Positions 44,539 through 53,193 of a stretch of 64,000 nucleotides of DNA are shown piece after piece. The DNA lies in the NCBI GenBank assembly GCA_000403315.2, contig KE159636.1:1896041-1960040 (forward strand), in the 5' to 3' direction. Source of the DNA: Lachnospiraceae bacterium A2 (GTDB lineage: Bacteria > Bacillota > Clostridia > Lachnospirales > Lachnospiraceae). The stretch's first letter is position 1. Every line of letters begins with the position of its first letter. The notes under the pieces were generated by a model. The model saw nothing but the letters and a program-made list of their open reading frames with translations, was not told the origin of the DNA and searched no databases. The position numbers were made by a program, and so were the translations under genes.

Positions 44539-44664
44539 GGGCTGCCTTCCCTCATGCGAATGTTAGGATAAGGGGTTGCCACATGGAGGATATGGATGAT
44601 AGAATGGAAAGGGCGTTGGCGTATTGCCTTGCTTTTCCATTCCCTTTCCTTCATGGGGCAGCCC
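44539..44664 (+). other. Structured dapA-dapB intergenic region
   Basis: GGGCTGCC (44539-44546) can pair with GGCAGCCC (44657-44664), and inside it AATGGAAA (44603-44610) can pair with TTTTCCATT (44633-44641). There is no T-run, so this is not a standard terminator. It could be an RNA processing site or an old repeat element; I found no other copy in the window. Confidence 0.4.
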
Positions 44665-44766
44665 TATAATTACTGGGAAAATATTCTGTTCCTGCCGCAG
44701 GGATGGCAAAGCCCATAGCCAGACACTAGTTATAATGCCTAGTAACTTACATAGGAGGAAACAGAC

Positions 44767-45534
44767 ATGGTGAAAATGATTATGCATGGGTGCAATGGGA
44801 AAATGGGGCAGGTGATTTCTGCTATCTGCCGGGAAGACGAAGGGATAGAGATTGTGGCAGGGGTTGACCCATATCAGGGGACCCAAAACCCATATCCAGT
44901 GTTTCCAACCATTGGCGAATGCACGGTAAATGCCGATGTGGTAGTAGATTTTGCGGCAGCCCAAGCGGTGGACAGCCTTCTTGCGTACTGCGTAGCACAT
45001 AAGCTGCCGTTAGTCCTGTGCACCACAGGGCTCACCGAGGAGCAGCTTAAGAAAGTAGAGGAGGCTGGCAAAGAGGTGGCAGTGCTGAAATCAGCAAATA
45101 TGTCCCTTGGCATAAATGTGCTGCTGGACGCCCTGCAGAAGGTGGCAAACGTGCTTGCCCCGGCAGGTTTTGATATGGAAATCGTGGAAAAGCACCACAA
45201 CCAGAAGGTGGACGCCCCCAGCGGGACAGCATTGGCGTTGGCTGACGCCATTAACGGGGCGTTGGGGAATGAGTACCAGTACTGTTATGACAGGACAAAA
45301 GAGAGGAAGAAACGGGAGAAAAAAGAGATTGGGATCCAGGCAGTCCGGGGCGGCAGCATTGTGGGGGAACATGAGGTGATTTTTGCCGGGCTGGACGAGG
45401 TAATCGAAATCAGGCACACTGCTTACTCGAAAGGCATTTTCGGGAAAGGGGCCGTGGAGGCAGCGAAATTCTTAGCGGGGAAGCCTGCTGGGAAGTATGG
45501 CATGGAAGACGTGATAGGCGCAGGAAAGTTATAA
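44767..45534 (+). CDS. dapB: 4-hydroxy-tetrahydrodipicolinate reductase
   Basis: DapB reduces the DapA product with NAD(P)H. The 255-residue protein has the nucleotide loop HGCNGKMGQ (about 7-15), CTTGLTEEQL, and the catalytic and substrate motif EKHHNQKVDAPSGTAL near 140, including the paired histidines and lysine of the family. AGGAGGAAAC precedes the ATG. It lies between dapA and fbp on the same strand. Confidence 0.96.
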   Translation: MVKMIMHGCNGKMGQVISAICREDEGIEIVAGVDPYQGTQNPYPVFPTIGECTVNADVVVDFAAAQAVDSLLAYCVAHKLPLVLCTTGLTEEQLKKVEEAGKEVAVLKSANMSLGINVLLDALQKVANVLAPAGFDMEIVEKHHNQKVDAPSGTALALADAINGALGNEYQYCYDRTKERKKREKKEIGIQAVRGGSIVGEHEVIFAGLDEVIEIRHTAYSKGIFGKGAVEAAKFLAGKPAGKYGMEDVIGAGKL

Positions 45535-45570
45535 AAAGATGCAGTAAGGAGAAAACAGGGAGACAGCAGA

Positions 45571-47526
45571 ATGGAAGCAGGAGAAATCAGGTATTTAAAA
45601 GGGTTAGCGAAGCAGTATCCTACAATTCCGGCAGCAGCTACGGAAATCGTGAACCTGCAGGCGATTTTAAGCCTGCCCAAAGGGACGGAGCATTTTATCA
45701 CGGATATCCATGGGGAGTATGACCAGTTCCAGCATGTGATGAAAAACGGCTCCGGGGCAATAAAGCGTAAGATAGAAGATGAATTTGGGAACAGCCTGTC
45801 AGTGGCAGAGAAAAAAGGCATTGCCATTTTAATTTATTACCCGGAATTAAAGCTAAAGCAGGTGCTGAAAACAGAGGAAAACCTTGAGGACTGGTACAAG
45901 GTGACCTTGTACCGTTTGATCCGCATTTGCAAATGCGCCTCCTCCAAATACACCCGTTCCAAAGTCCGCAAGGCATTGCCAAAGGATTTTGCTTATGTGA
46001 TTGAGGAGCTTTTGACCGGGCGGCCGGATGTGTCGGACCAGGAGGCTTATTATAACGAAATTATCAATTCTGTCATCCGGACAGGGCGGGCGTCAGAGCT
46101 GGTGGTTGCATTCTGCAATTTAATCCGGCGCCTGATTGTGGACCATCTCCATGTGGTGGGGGATATTTATGACCGGGGGCCATACCCCAACCTGATTATG
46201 GACACGCTGATGGAGCACCATTCCGTGGATATCCAGTGGGGGAACCATGATGTGCTGTGGATGGGGGCTGCGGCGGGCAATCCGGCATGTATTGCCAATG
46301 TCATCCGCATTTCCGCAAAGTACGGGAACCTGAACACCTTAGAGGACGGGTACGGGATTAACCTGATTCCCTTGGTGCGGTTTGCGCTGGAGCAGTATGA
46401 CAAGGATCCCTGCGACGTGTTCCATTTAGATTACCGGGAAGACGAATATGATGTAAAGGATGTCCAGTTAGATGAAAAGATGCACAAGGCCATTACCATT
46501 ATCCAGTTTAAGCTGGAAGGCCAGCTTATGAAAAAGCACCCGGAATTTGCCATGGACCACCGGCTGCTTCTGGATAAAATGGACCTGGAAAAAGGGACTG
46601 TAACCGTGGAGGGAAAGACGTATCCCCTGAAAGATACGTGTTTCCCAACCATTGATATGAAAAATCCCTATGAGCTGTCCCCGGAGGAGGCCGACGTGGT
46701 AGACCGCTTGGTGACGGCATTTATCAACTGTGAAAAATTACAGAAGCATATCCGGTTTTTGTTTACCAAGGGCAGTTTATATAAAGTTTATAACGGGAAC
46801 CTGCTGTATCACGGCTGTGTGCCCTTCAATGAGGACGGCAGCTTTAAGAAAGTCCAAGTTTTCGATGGGGAATACAGCGGCAAGGAGCTGTATGACGTAT
46901 TGGAGCATTATGCAAGGAAAGGCTATTATTCCATTGACCCGGCAGAAAAGCAGAAGGGCCTGGATATCCTGTGGTTTATCTGGCAGAATGCCAATTCCCC
47001 GGTATTCGGGAAGTCCAAAATGACGACCTTCGAGCGGTATTTCATTGCGGACAAGGCAACCCATAAGGAGCCGAAAAACCCATATTACCGCCTGTTGGAG
47101 CAGGAAGAAATCGTGAATAAAATCCTGCGGGAATTTGGCTTAGAGGATGAGGATTCCCATATTATCAACGGCCATGTGCCGGTGGAAACCAAGCGGGGGG
47201 AATCCCCGGTGAAGTGCAATGGGAAGCTTTTAATTATTGACGGGGGTTTTTCTAAAGCATACCAGCCAAAAACAGGGATTGCGGGTTATACCCTGATTTA
47301 TAATTCCTACGGGCTGCTCCTTGCCGCCCACCAGCCTTTTGAGTCTGTGGAAAAGGCGGTGCAGAACGGCAGCGACATCCATTCCCACATGCTGCTGGTG
47401 CAGCATGTGAACTTGAGGAGGACTGTGGCGGACACTGACGTGGGCAAGGAAATCAAAGAGAGCATTGTGGATTTGGAAAAACTGCTGTGCGCATACCGGG
47501 AAGGCACGATTGTGGAACGGCAGTAG
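45571..47526 (+). CDS. fbp: Fructose-1,6-bisphosphatase, class III
   Basis: Class III FBPases are the Firmicutes form used in gluconeogenesis and are manganese-dependent metallophosphatases. The 651-residue protein matches their size. Metal-site motifs of the calcineurin-like fold are seen in FITDIHGEYDQF (about 43-54), GDIYDRGPYPN (about 197-207) and WGNHDVLWMGAAAGN (about 222-236). The gene starts 36 bases after dapB, so it may share the lysine-controlled transcript, an odd functional pairing. The ribosome site is AAGGAG at about 45546 or GGGAGA nearer the ATG. Confidence 0.95.
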   Translation: MEAGEIRYLKGLAKQYPTIPAAATEIVNLQAILSLPKGTEHFITDIHGEYDQFQHVMKNGSGAIKRKIEDEFGNSLSVAEKKGIAILIYYPELKLKQVLKTEENLEDWYKVTLYRLIRICKCASSKYTRSKVRKALPKDFAYVIEELLTGRPDVSDQEAYYNEIINSVIRTGRASELVVAFCNLIRRLIVDHLHVVGDIYDRGPYPNLIMDTLMEHHSVDIQWGNHDVLWMGAAAGNPACIANVIRISAKYGNLNTLEDGYGINLIPLVRFALEQYDKDPCDVFHLDYREDEYDVKDVQLDEKMHKAITIIQFKLEGQLMKKHPEFAMDHRLLLDKMDLEKGTVTVEGKTYPLKDTCFPTIDMKNPYELSPEEADVVDRLVTAFINCEKLQKHIRFLFTKGSLYKVYNGNLLYHGCVPFNEDGSFKKVQVFDGEYSGKELYDVLEHYARKGYYSIDPAEKQKGLDILWFIWQNANSPVFGKSKMTTFERYFIADKATHKEPKNPYYRLLEQEEIVNKILREFGLEDEDSHIINGHVPVETKRGESPVKCNGKLLIIDGGFSKAYQPKTGIAGYTLIYNSYGLLLAAHQPFESVEKAVQNGSDIHSHMLLVQHVNLRRTVADTDVGKEIKESIVDLEKLLCAYREGTIVERQ

Positions 47527-47631
47527 CATTTGCTGGGAGCTGTGGGATGTCCATGGCTTCCAGTTTCTGTTAGTGCATTGGGCCGATAGGGCATGATACA
47601 GCCTTTGCTTGGGGTGTAGGATCCTCCCAGA

Positions 47632-47659
47632 TTGAAATAATTGGGGAATCTGTTATAAT
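47632..47659 (+). promoter_or_regulatory. Candidate promoter of the Uma2 gene
   Basis: TTGAAA (47632-47637) and TATAAT (47654-47659) are 16 bases apart, 32 bases before the start codon. Confidence 0.65.
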
Positions 47660-47691
47660 AAGGTATATGCTGGTAGAAAGAAGGTGTTACT

Positions 47692-48210
47692 ATGGGTTTA
47701 GATTTACGTATAACAGACATGGCAGGTGCAAGGCCGGAACACTCTGCTGTTATTGTTAATTTTGTTTCTGCAATAAGGGAGCAGCTATTCCAGAGCACAT
47801 GTTATGTATTTTCCGACAATGTACAGTATAAATGGAATACGAAAGACGGGGAAGAAAAAATAGTTATCCCGGATGCATCCATTAATTGCCGGGTAAAGGC
47901 AAGAAAAGGAAATTCGTTTTTTGACATCCCACGTTTTGTCATGGAGGTTCTAAGCCCGTCAACGGAACAATATGACCGGGGAGAGAAAATGGAATTATAC
48001 CGCCAGCAGGAAGTTGATGAATATTGGATTGTTGACTGGGAAGAAAGGAAGGTAGAGATTTATAATCTTGATTATGATGAAAAACAGGAGCCACAGTACT
48101 ATTTATGGAAAGTGGTAACAGAGAAAAATAAAGAAGATTTAAAGATTGTACATTTTCAGAATTTGCAGATTACTTTTGAAAAATTGTTTGCAGAAATTGA
48201 TTTAGTATAG
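47692..48210 (+). CDS. Uma2-family (DUF820) putative endonuclease
   Basis: The 172-residue protein has the Uma2 core: EEKIVIPDASINC (about 60-72), FVMEVLSPSTEQYDRGEKMELY (as a conserved block, about 84-105) and VDEYWIVDWEERKVEIY. The fold is of the PD-(D/E)XK nuclease type, with acidic residues in PDAS and EVLSPST as likely metal ligands. The biological role of Uma2 proteins is not settled. It has its own promoter and differs from its neighbours in being rather A+T-rich, in keeping with acquired DNA. Confidence 0.85.
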   Translation: MGLDLRITDMAGARPEHSAVIVNFVSAIREQLFQSTCYVFSDNVQYKWNTKDGEEKIVIPDASINCRVKARKGNSFFDIPRFVMEVLSPSTEQYDRGEKMELYRQQEVDEYWIVDWEERKVEIYNLDYDEKQEPQYYLWKVVTEKNKEDLKIVHFQNLQITFEKLFAEIDLV

Positions 48211-48288
48211 GAATAGATTTGGCGGGCCCTGTGAATGGATAAGTAACAGAATTTTTGGGGTAAAACAAAAGTATTTCAGGAGAGAAAA

Positions 48289-48887
48289 ATGGTTGCAAAA
48301 TACGATAAGATTATCATAGGGGCCGGATTATATGGTTTGTATTCTGCCCTATTTTGCGTGGGGGGGGGTAAAAGGGAACATGTCCTAGTTCTGGAATGTG
48401 ACAAAACTCCATTTCGGCGGGCCACCTATATTAACCAAGCCCGGGTGCATCAAGGTTACCATTACCCCCGCTCAATATCTACGGCAATGAAATCTTGTGC
48501 AAAAATTGAGCGGTATCAGGATGCTTATGTTATTTGCATGGAGGATGGAAAACAAGATCAGTCAGGGTTTATACTGAACGCATTGTATGCGCCTACAAAC
48601 CAGATTTTAGGGATGCCGCTCTCTGACGTCCGTGACTTTCACGCCCCATACTGCCTGTTATGAAGGGCTCCCAAAGTTTCCCTGCCAAAAAGAAAGAGGT
48701 GGATTTTGCAGCAGCTTCCCTCTTGGGAATTGTAATGACTGTCCAGCCAAGCCTATGGCAGCATTCCCTTATGTGGCGAACTTTACAAGATTTACAAGAA
48801 AATATTTGCGTAATGAATACGGTTTTCAGTATAAAAATCCCTATTTTCCATGAAACCTATATTGATGAGTTCAGAAACGGTTTATGA
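48289..48887 (+). pseudogene. Decayed FAD-dependent oxidoreductase
   Basis: The first 124 codons start MVAKYDKIIIGAGLYGLYSA, a dinucleotide-binding loop, and include TYINQARVHQGYHYPRSIST, a block known from FAD enzymes of natural-product and surface-glycan clusters. The frame stops at 48663 after SDVRDFHAPYCLL. Pieces in other frames to 48887 (for example FTRKYLRNEYGFQYKNPYF and FHETYIDEFRNGL) read like scrambled continuations. A normal family member is over 350 residues, so this is frameshifted and probably internally deleted. A run of nine G at 48360-48368 lies in the early coding part. An R5 element begins 11 bases after the last fragment. Confidence 0.7.
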
Positions 48888-48897
48888 TTTGGATGAG

Positions 48898-49069
48898 GTG
48901 CTAGAGCGTGTTTGAAAATTCATTCCCACAATTTTCCGCCCCACTTTACACCGGATTATATGCTGAATTTCGTCAATGTAGCCCACTACACCTCCCAAAT
49001 CCAGCATATAATCTGATGCAAACTGGGACGGAATCTTGCAGAAAGCAATTTTCAAACACGCTCTAGCAC
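48898..49069. mobile_element. R5 element with 23-bp perfect terminal repeats and a nested palindrome
   Basis: The ends 48898-48920 and 49047-49069 are perfect inverted repeats containing CTAGAGCGTGTTTGAAAATT. Inside, GATTATATGCTG (48955-48966 approximately) and CAGCATATAATC (about 49002-49013) form a second inverted repeat. The shorter relative at 25541-25624 lacks this centre, so an element within an element is likely. No protein is encoded. Confidence 0.75.
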
Positions 49070-49211
49070 ATGGAGAATAAAGAGAAAAATTTTGTGTCTG
49101 CAGTGGTTTATGTCTGTTAATGAGGAGCAGCGGGCCGGGAAATTCTTGCAAATTGTTTTGATGTTATGGAAAAGAATTTTTGACACTCAGAAATAGAAAG
49201 GGAGTGGAGTT

Positions 49212-52200
49212 ATGAAACGGGCAGTTTCAGCAGGCAGGAAATACGGCGTTTGGGTTCTCAAGGCCGTGTTCCTGCTGGCGCTGTTATTGGGCGGCAAGAA
49301 GGCGCAGATATTTTGGGAAAGGGGGCTTGGGCAGTTCTTTAGCTGCCAGAATATTTTTTTCTATGTTTTAATGGCAGTGGCCCTGGGCTTTGCGGTATGG
49401 AAATTTGAAGATTTATACCGCTCTTTCCAAAAATCGGAACGGAAACAGGGGCTGTGGTATGCCGTTTATTTTTCCGTTTCCTTTGCATTGTTTGGGAACC
49501 CTTTAGGCAGCGCCCAGAACCAGATGGACGAGTTCCGGCGGGTAATTGGCGCTGGGGTGCTTTCCGGCATGGACGCATCCAAAAGGGTACATAATTTCCA
49601 CACATGGCTCTTTTTCTTTGCGGTTTCCTTTGTGCTTTTTTTCCTTTTGGCGAACGACGTCCTGCAGAAAGACAGGGTGCGGGAAGCGCGGCGGGTGCTG
49701 GAGTTTACAGACCATTTTATTGTGCTGGCAGATGTGCATCTTGTGTTCCGGTGCATTCTTTATTTTGGCGATATGTCAGAGGAATTGCCTGCGTTTAGCT
49801 ATTCCACTAACCTGATAATGCTGGTCCTTATGGCTGCTGCGGCTTTTTTACTGCTGCATTTGGAGAAAAATATCTTAGCGGAGGAATATGCCCAGCTTTT
49901 GATGGCTGGGTATTGTGCCAGTATCCCGGCAGCCATTTTGCTGGGCGTTGGGTGGCATGGTGGGAAATTGCTGGTGGGCGTACAGACTTTGGCGTGCATA
50001 TGCTGCATCTTCCTTGCGAAAATTGGGAAAAAGCAGTTCCAGGACAAACGGGTGAAAGCATTCCTTGCCTGCGGCGCCATCCTTTGCTCCCTGGTTCCTT
50101 TTTTGACATCTTTTTATATAGAACTGATTAATATCCTGAACCAATATGGAGTTTTTGTGGTGCATTTGCGGAGTTTTTACAGCGTAATCCTGCTTTTTGC
50201 AGCGGCGCTTTGGGCCGTGTGTTCCATGCAGGCTTACCAGAAAAGGTGGAGCCTGCGGTGGTGGAAGCGGGCAGCATACCCCGCGCTGGTATTTGGCAGC
50301 TCTTGCCTGTCCGTCCAAGTGCCTTTGGAGGGTTCTTATGGCAGCCTGCTTGGGGCAGGGCAAAGCGCCCTGATTAGCGGTTTCCTGGATTTTGGCTCTA
50401 TCCCGCTGGTAGAACAGTTTAGCAGTATGGCAGGGCAGGTGTGGGAAGGGGTTCTCTATGGCATCCTGAACCAGGATGCAGCAGGCGCTGTTTTCAGCCC
50501 TTACGGGGAGTATTTGCGGCCGCTGCTTGCCGTCTTGTTTTTTTATCTGGTAAAATATGCATGGGAGGAAAATGCGGCATTGTTTGCCGCCCTTCTGGTT
50601 CCGTTTGGGGTGTATTGGGACCACTATGGGCTGGGGATGCTGGTATGCCTTGCAGCGGCGGCATATACGAAAAAAAGCTCCTACCGGAGGGCTGCGGCAG
50701 TATGGCTTGCAGTTAGCTGGTGCGCCTTGTACCGGCTGGATATCGGCATGGCCTTTGGCATGGCATGTGGGGTTTCCTTCACGCTCTATGCTGCTGCATA
50801 CCGGAAATGGGCTATGGCAAAACCCTTAGCCCTTACCTTGGCGGGCTGGTCGGCTGCTTGTGCTGCTTTGTGGTCTGGGCTTTGCCTGGCAAAGGGGATA
50901 GATCCTGCAGGCAGGTTCCGGGAATTCCTTGCGATTGCCCTGCCCGGGCAGAATGGGGGCTATGCAGGCGTTGGGGCAGTGGGGCAGGAAGTGTTTGCCT
51001 GGGTATACATATTCGTCCCCTTTGCAGCAGGGATATGCCTGATGTTTACTGTGTTTTCCAGAAAACTCCGGGAACAGGCAGGTGCGGAACGGTGGCTCCT
51101 GCTCCTGCTTTTGGGGACGGCATACTTTGGGAATTTTTCAAGGGGGCTGGAAAGCCATCCACTGGCGGAAGGGCTTGGCGGAGGTTCCTATGGGGCGGAA
51201 GGCTGGTCGGCTTTTGTGTTCCTTGCCATGTTTTTTAGCTGCCTGAGGAATAACCGGAAGCTTTTCCTCCCTGCATTTATGGGGCTTATTTTATGCAGCC
51301 ATGTACTGGCCCAAGGGGAAATATTCCAGGCAGAAACCATTGCGGACAGCGCAGCCATTTCGGCAGGGAAATTTACGGACGCATGGAAAATCCCGGAAAC
51401 AGGGGCAACGGCTTACTGGGAAAAAATGCGGGAAAAAGGGGAGCCTGCCCAGCGGGTTTCATGGGAACCAGAATTGCAGGAATTGGCGGCTCCTTACCAG
51501 CAGGCAATGGATATGCTGCTAAAAGAGGGGGAAACCTTTGCAGATTTTACCAACCAACCGTTTCTGTATCCAATGCTTGGGAGAAAGAACCCTGCATATG
51601 CGGCCCAGTCGCCAATGCAGCTTTCCGGGGAATACGCCCAGGAGCAGTTTATCAGGGAAGTGGAAGGAGTTCCGCTGGTGCTGATGCCTGTTTCGGGGGG
51701 CTGCCATCTGGAGGGGCTTACCAATGAATTCTGTTATTATAAGGCGGCGGAATATATTTACCAGAATTATGTCCCTCTGTGCAGGTATAAAGATTCTTTT
51801 GCCATATGGTGTCTGTCTGGCCGGTATGGCGAGCTGGAAGGCAAGGCCAAGGAATTGCAGTACCCATTTGAACTGGCGGGCTATGGCTATGACGGGCCAA
51901 ATGCCCTTGGCGGGGAAGCTTCAGAAGTTTCCTATCAGGGCTTTTCCCATAACTGTTCGGTTGGCTGCCTGCCGGAGCTGTGGGCCAGCGCGGACCGGGA
52001 AAAAGCAATGGAAAACCCTGTGGCAGCCCAATTGGAGGAAACCGGGGTGGCCTATACGTTCAGCCGGGATGGGTTCCGGCCGGGCAAGGATGGGAATTAC
52101 CTGCTGTTAGAAGCAAGATATGATGGCGGAGGGCTGGAAACGGAAACTGGGTGCGGCGAAGCGGAACTGAAGCTGGGCGTACTGGAAAAAGGGAAGTTTG

Positions 52201-52364
52201 CAGAAAAATATAAATACACGTTCACCCTTAAGGAAGGGCAGCACAGCTACCTGTTCCGCGTCAGCAGCGATTATTACTGGTACTCTGAAAAAATCAATGC
52301 TGCATCCTTTGCAGCAGAAGGGAACGCCCAAGCCATCAGGATGTGCATTTTAGATGGGGATTAA
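49212..52364 (+). CDS. Large polytopic membrane protein, probable glycosyltransferase (GT-C-like)
   Basis: The 1050-residue protein has many hydrophobic helices from residue 12 to about 720. A soluble C-terminal region of about 330 residues follows. The segment FADFTNQPFLYPMLGRKNPAY near 775, followed by QEQFIREVEGVPLVLMPVSG, resembles the soluble part of membrane glycosyltransferases that take sugars from lipid carriers. I do not recognise a named family, and the catalytic Asp of the first loop cannot be fixed by eye. Two small transporter genes follow directly and look like a lipid-sugar flippase pair, which supports a surface-glycan role. GGGAGTGGAG precedes the ATG. Confidence 0.65.
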   Translation: MKRAVSAGRKYGVWVLKAVFLLALLLGGKKAQIFWERGLGQFFSCQNIFFYVLMAVALGFAVWKFEDLYRSFQKSERKQGLWYAVYFSVSFALFGNPLGSAQNQMDEFRRVIGAGVLSGMDASKRVHNFHTWLFFFAVSFVLFFLLANDVLQKDRVREARRVLEFTDHFIVLADVHLVFRCILYFGDMSEELPAFSYSTNLIMLVLMAAAAFLLLHLEKNILAEEYAQLLMAGYCASIPAAILLGVGWHGGKLLVGVQTLACICCIFLAKIGKKQFQDKRVKAFLACGAILCSLVPFLTSFYIELINILNQYGVFVVHLRSFYSVILLFAAALWAVCSMQAYQKRWSLRWWKRAAYPALVFGSSCLSVQVPLEGSYGSLLGAGQSALISGFLDFGSIPLVEQFSSMAGQVWEGVLYGILNQDAAGAVFSPYGEYLRPLLAVLFFYLVKYAWEENAALFAALLVPFGVYWDHYGLGMLVCLAAAAYTKKSSYRRAAAVWLAVSWCALYRLDIGMAFGMACGVSFTLYAAAYRKWAMAKPLALTLAGWSAACAALWSGLCLAKGIDPAGRFREFLAIALPGQNGGYAGVGAVGQEVFAWVYIFVPFAAGICLMFTVFSRKLREQAGAERWLLLLLLGTAYFGNFSRGLESHPLAEGLGGGSYGAEGWSAFVFLAMFFSCLRNNRKLFLPAFMGLILCSHVLAQGEIFQAETIADSAAISAGKFTDAWKIPETGATAYWEKMREKGEPAQRVSWEPELQELAAPYQQAMDMLLKEGETFADFTNQPFLYPMLGRKNPAYAAQSPMQLSGEYAQEQFIREVEGVPLVLMPVSGGCHLEGLTNEFCYYKAAEYIYQNYVPLCRYKDSFAIWCLSGRYGELEGKAKELQYPFELAGYGYDGPNALGGEASEVSYQGFSHNCSVGCLPELWASADREKAMENPVAAQLEETGVAYTFSRDGFRPGKDGNYLLLEARYDGGGLETETGCGEAELKLGVLEKGKFAEKYKYTFTLKEGQHSYLFRVSSDYYWYSEKINAASFAAEGNAQAIRMCILDGD

Positions 52365-52386
52365 AGGGGAAAAGAAAGGAAAACAT

Positions 52387-52728
52387 ATGATAGACTCATT
52401 TCAAAAAAACAAAAAAGGAATCCTGCTAATGCTGGTTTCCTCCGTCTGCGTCTGCATCGGCCAGCTTCTATGGAAACTGTCGGCCGAAGAAGGGATCCTT
52501 GTGCTGCTGGCTGGGTTTGCCTTTTACGGGGTCGGGGCGATGGTTATGATACTTGCCTACCGCTTTGGGAAGCTGTCCGTCCTCCAGCCTATGCTCAGCT
52601 TAAATTATGTGCTGAGCATCCTTCTGGCCGCGCTGGTGCTGAAAGAGGAAATCACCCTCTTAAAATGCACAGGGGTGCTTATCATTATTGCAGGGGTAAT
52701 CCTGATTGCAGGAGGTGACGGGGAATGA
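52387..52728 (+). CDS. Small four-helix transporter subunit (EamA/SMR-like, ArnE/F-like), first of a pair
   Basis: The 113-residue protein has four hydrophobic helices. The third contains SVLQPMLSLNYVLSILLAALVL and the C-terminus TGVLIIIAGVILIAGG, as in SMR and ArnE/ArnF proteins. ArnE and ArnF form a heterodimer that flips an undecaprenyl-linked sugar. Its stop overlaps the next start in ATGA. The ATG at 52387 follows AGAAAGGAAAAC; a longer frame from 52354 overlaps the preceding gene and is less likely. Confidence 0.8.
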   Translation: MIDSFQKNKKGILLMLVSSVCVCIGQLLWKLSAEEGILVLLAGFAFYGVGAMVMILAYRFGKLSVLQPMLSLNYVLSILLAALVLKEEITLLKCTGVLIIIAGVILIAGGDGE

Positions 52729-53054
52729 TATTTTATATTGCAGTGCTTTTTGTGATGACGTTCCTTGGGGCGACGGCATCCCTGTTTTTGAAAAAGGCCT
52801 CCGGCTCCGAGGGGGTTTTGGCGCTGATGCAGAATGTGAACTTTTATCTTGGGGGGATGCTTTATCTGCTGGCGGCAGTTTTGAATATTTATATTTTGAA
52901 GTTCCTGGAATACTCCGTGGTACTGCCGCTGACTTCCCTGACTTATATCTGGACAATGGCCCTGTCTTATTTTGTCCTGAAAGAAAAGATTACAGGAAGG
53001 AAAATGCTTGGGGTGGCGCTGATTTTGGCAGGCGCGGTGGTAGTATCCATGTAA
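52725..53054 (+). CDS. Small four-helix transporter subunit (EamA/SMR-like, ArnE/F-like), second of a pair
   Basis: The 109-residue protein again has four helices, with FLEYSVVLPLTSLTYIWTMA in the middle and MLGVALILAGAVVVSM at the end. It is related in plan to its neighbour but divergent, as expected for a heterodimer. The ATGA overlap implies coupled translation. The pair follows the large membrane glycosyltransferase-like gene and closes the unit. Confidence 0.8.
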   Translation: MIFYIAVLFVMTFLGATASLFLKKASGSEGVLALMQNVNFYLGGMLYLLAAVLNIYILKFLEYSVVLPLTSLTYIWTMALSYFVLKEKITGRKMLGVALILAGAVVVSM

Positions 53055-53079
53055 CAGGTTAAGGAAACGCACAAAGTAA

Positions 53080-53108
53080 TTGAAATTTCATAGGAAGTAT
53101 ATTAGAAT
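53080..53108 (+). promoter_or_regulatory. Sigma-A promoter of nfnAB
   Basis: TTGAAA (53080-53085) and TAGAAT (53103-53108) are 17 bases apart, 85 bases upstream of nfnA. Confidence 0.65.
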
Positions 53109-53193
53109 TAAGTACGGATAGCAACTAAAAAGGAAAACAGGAAAACCACAATTTCCCAAATACCTGAAAGATGAAACAATCGGAGGTAAAAAC

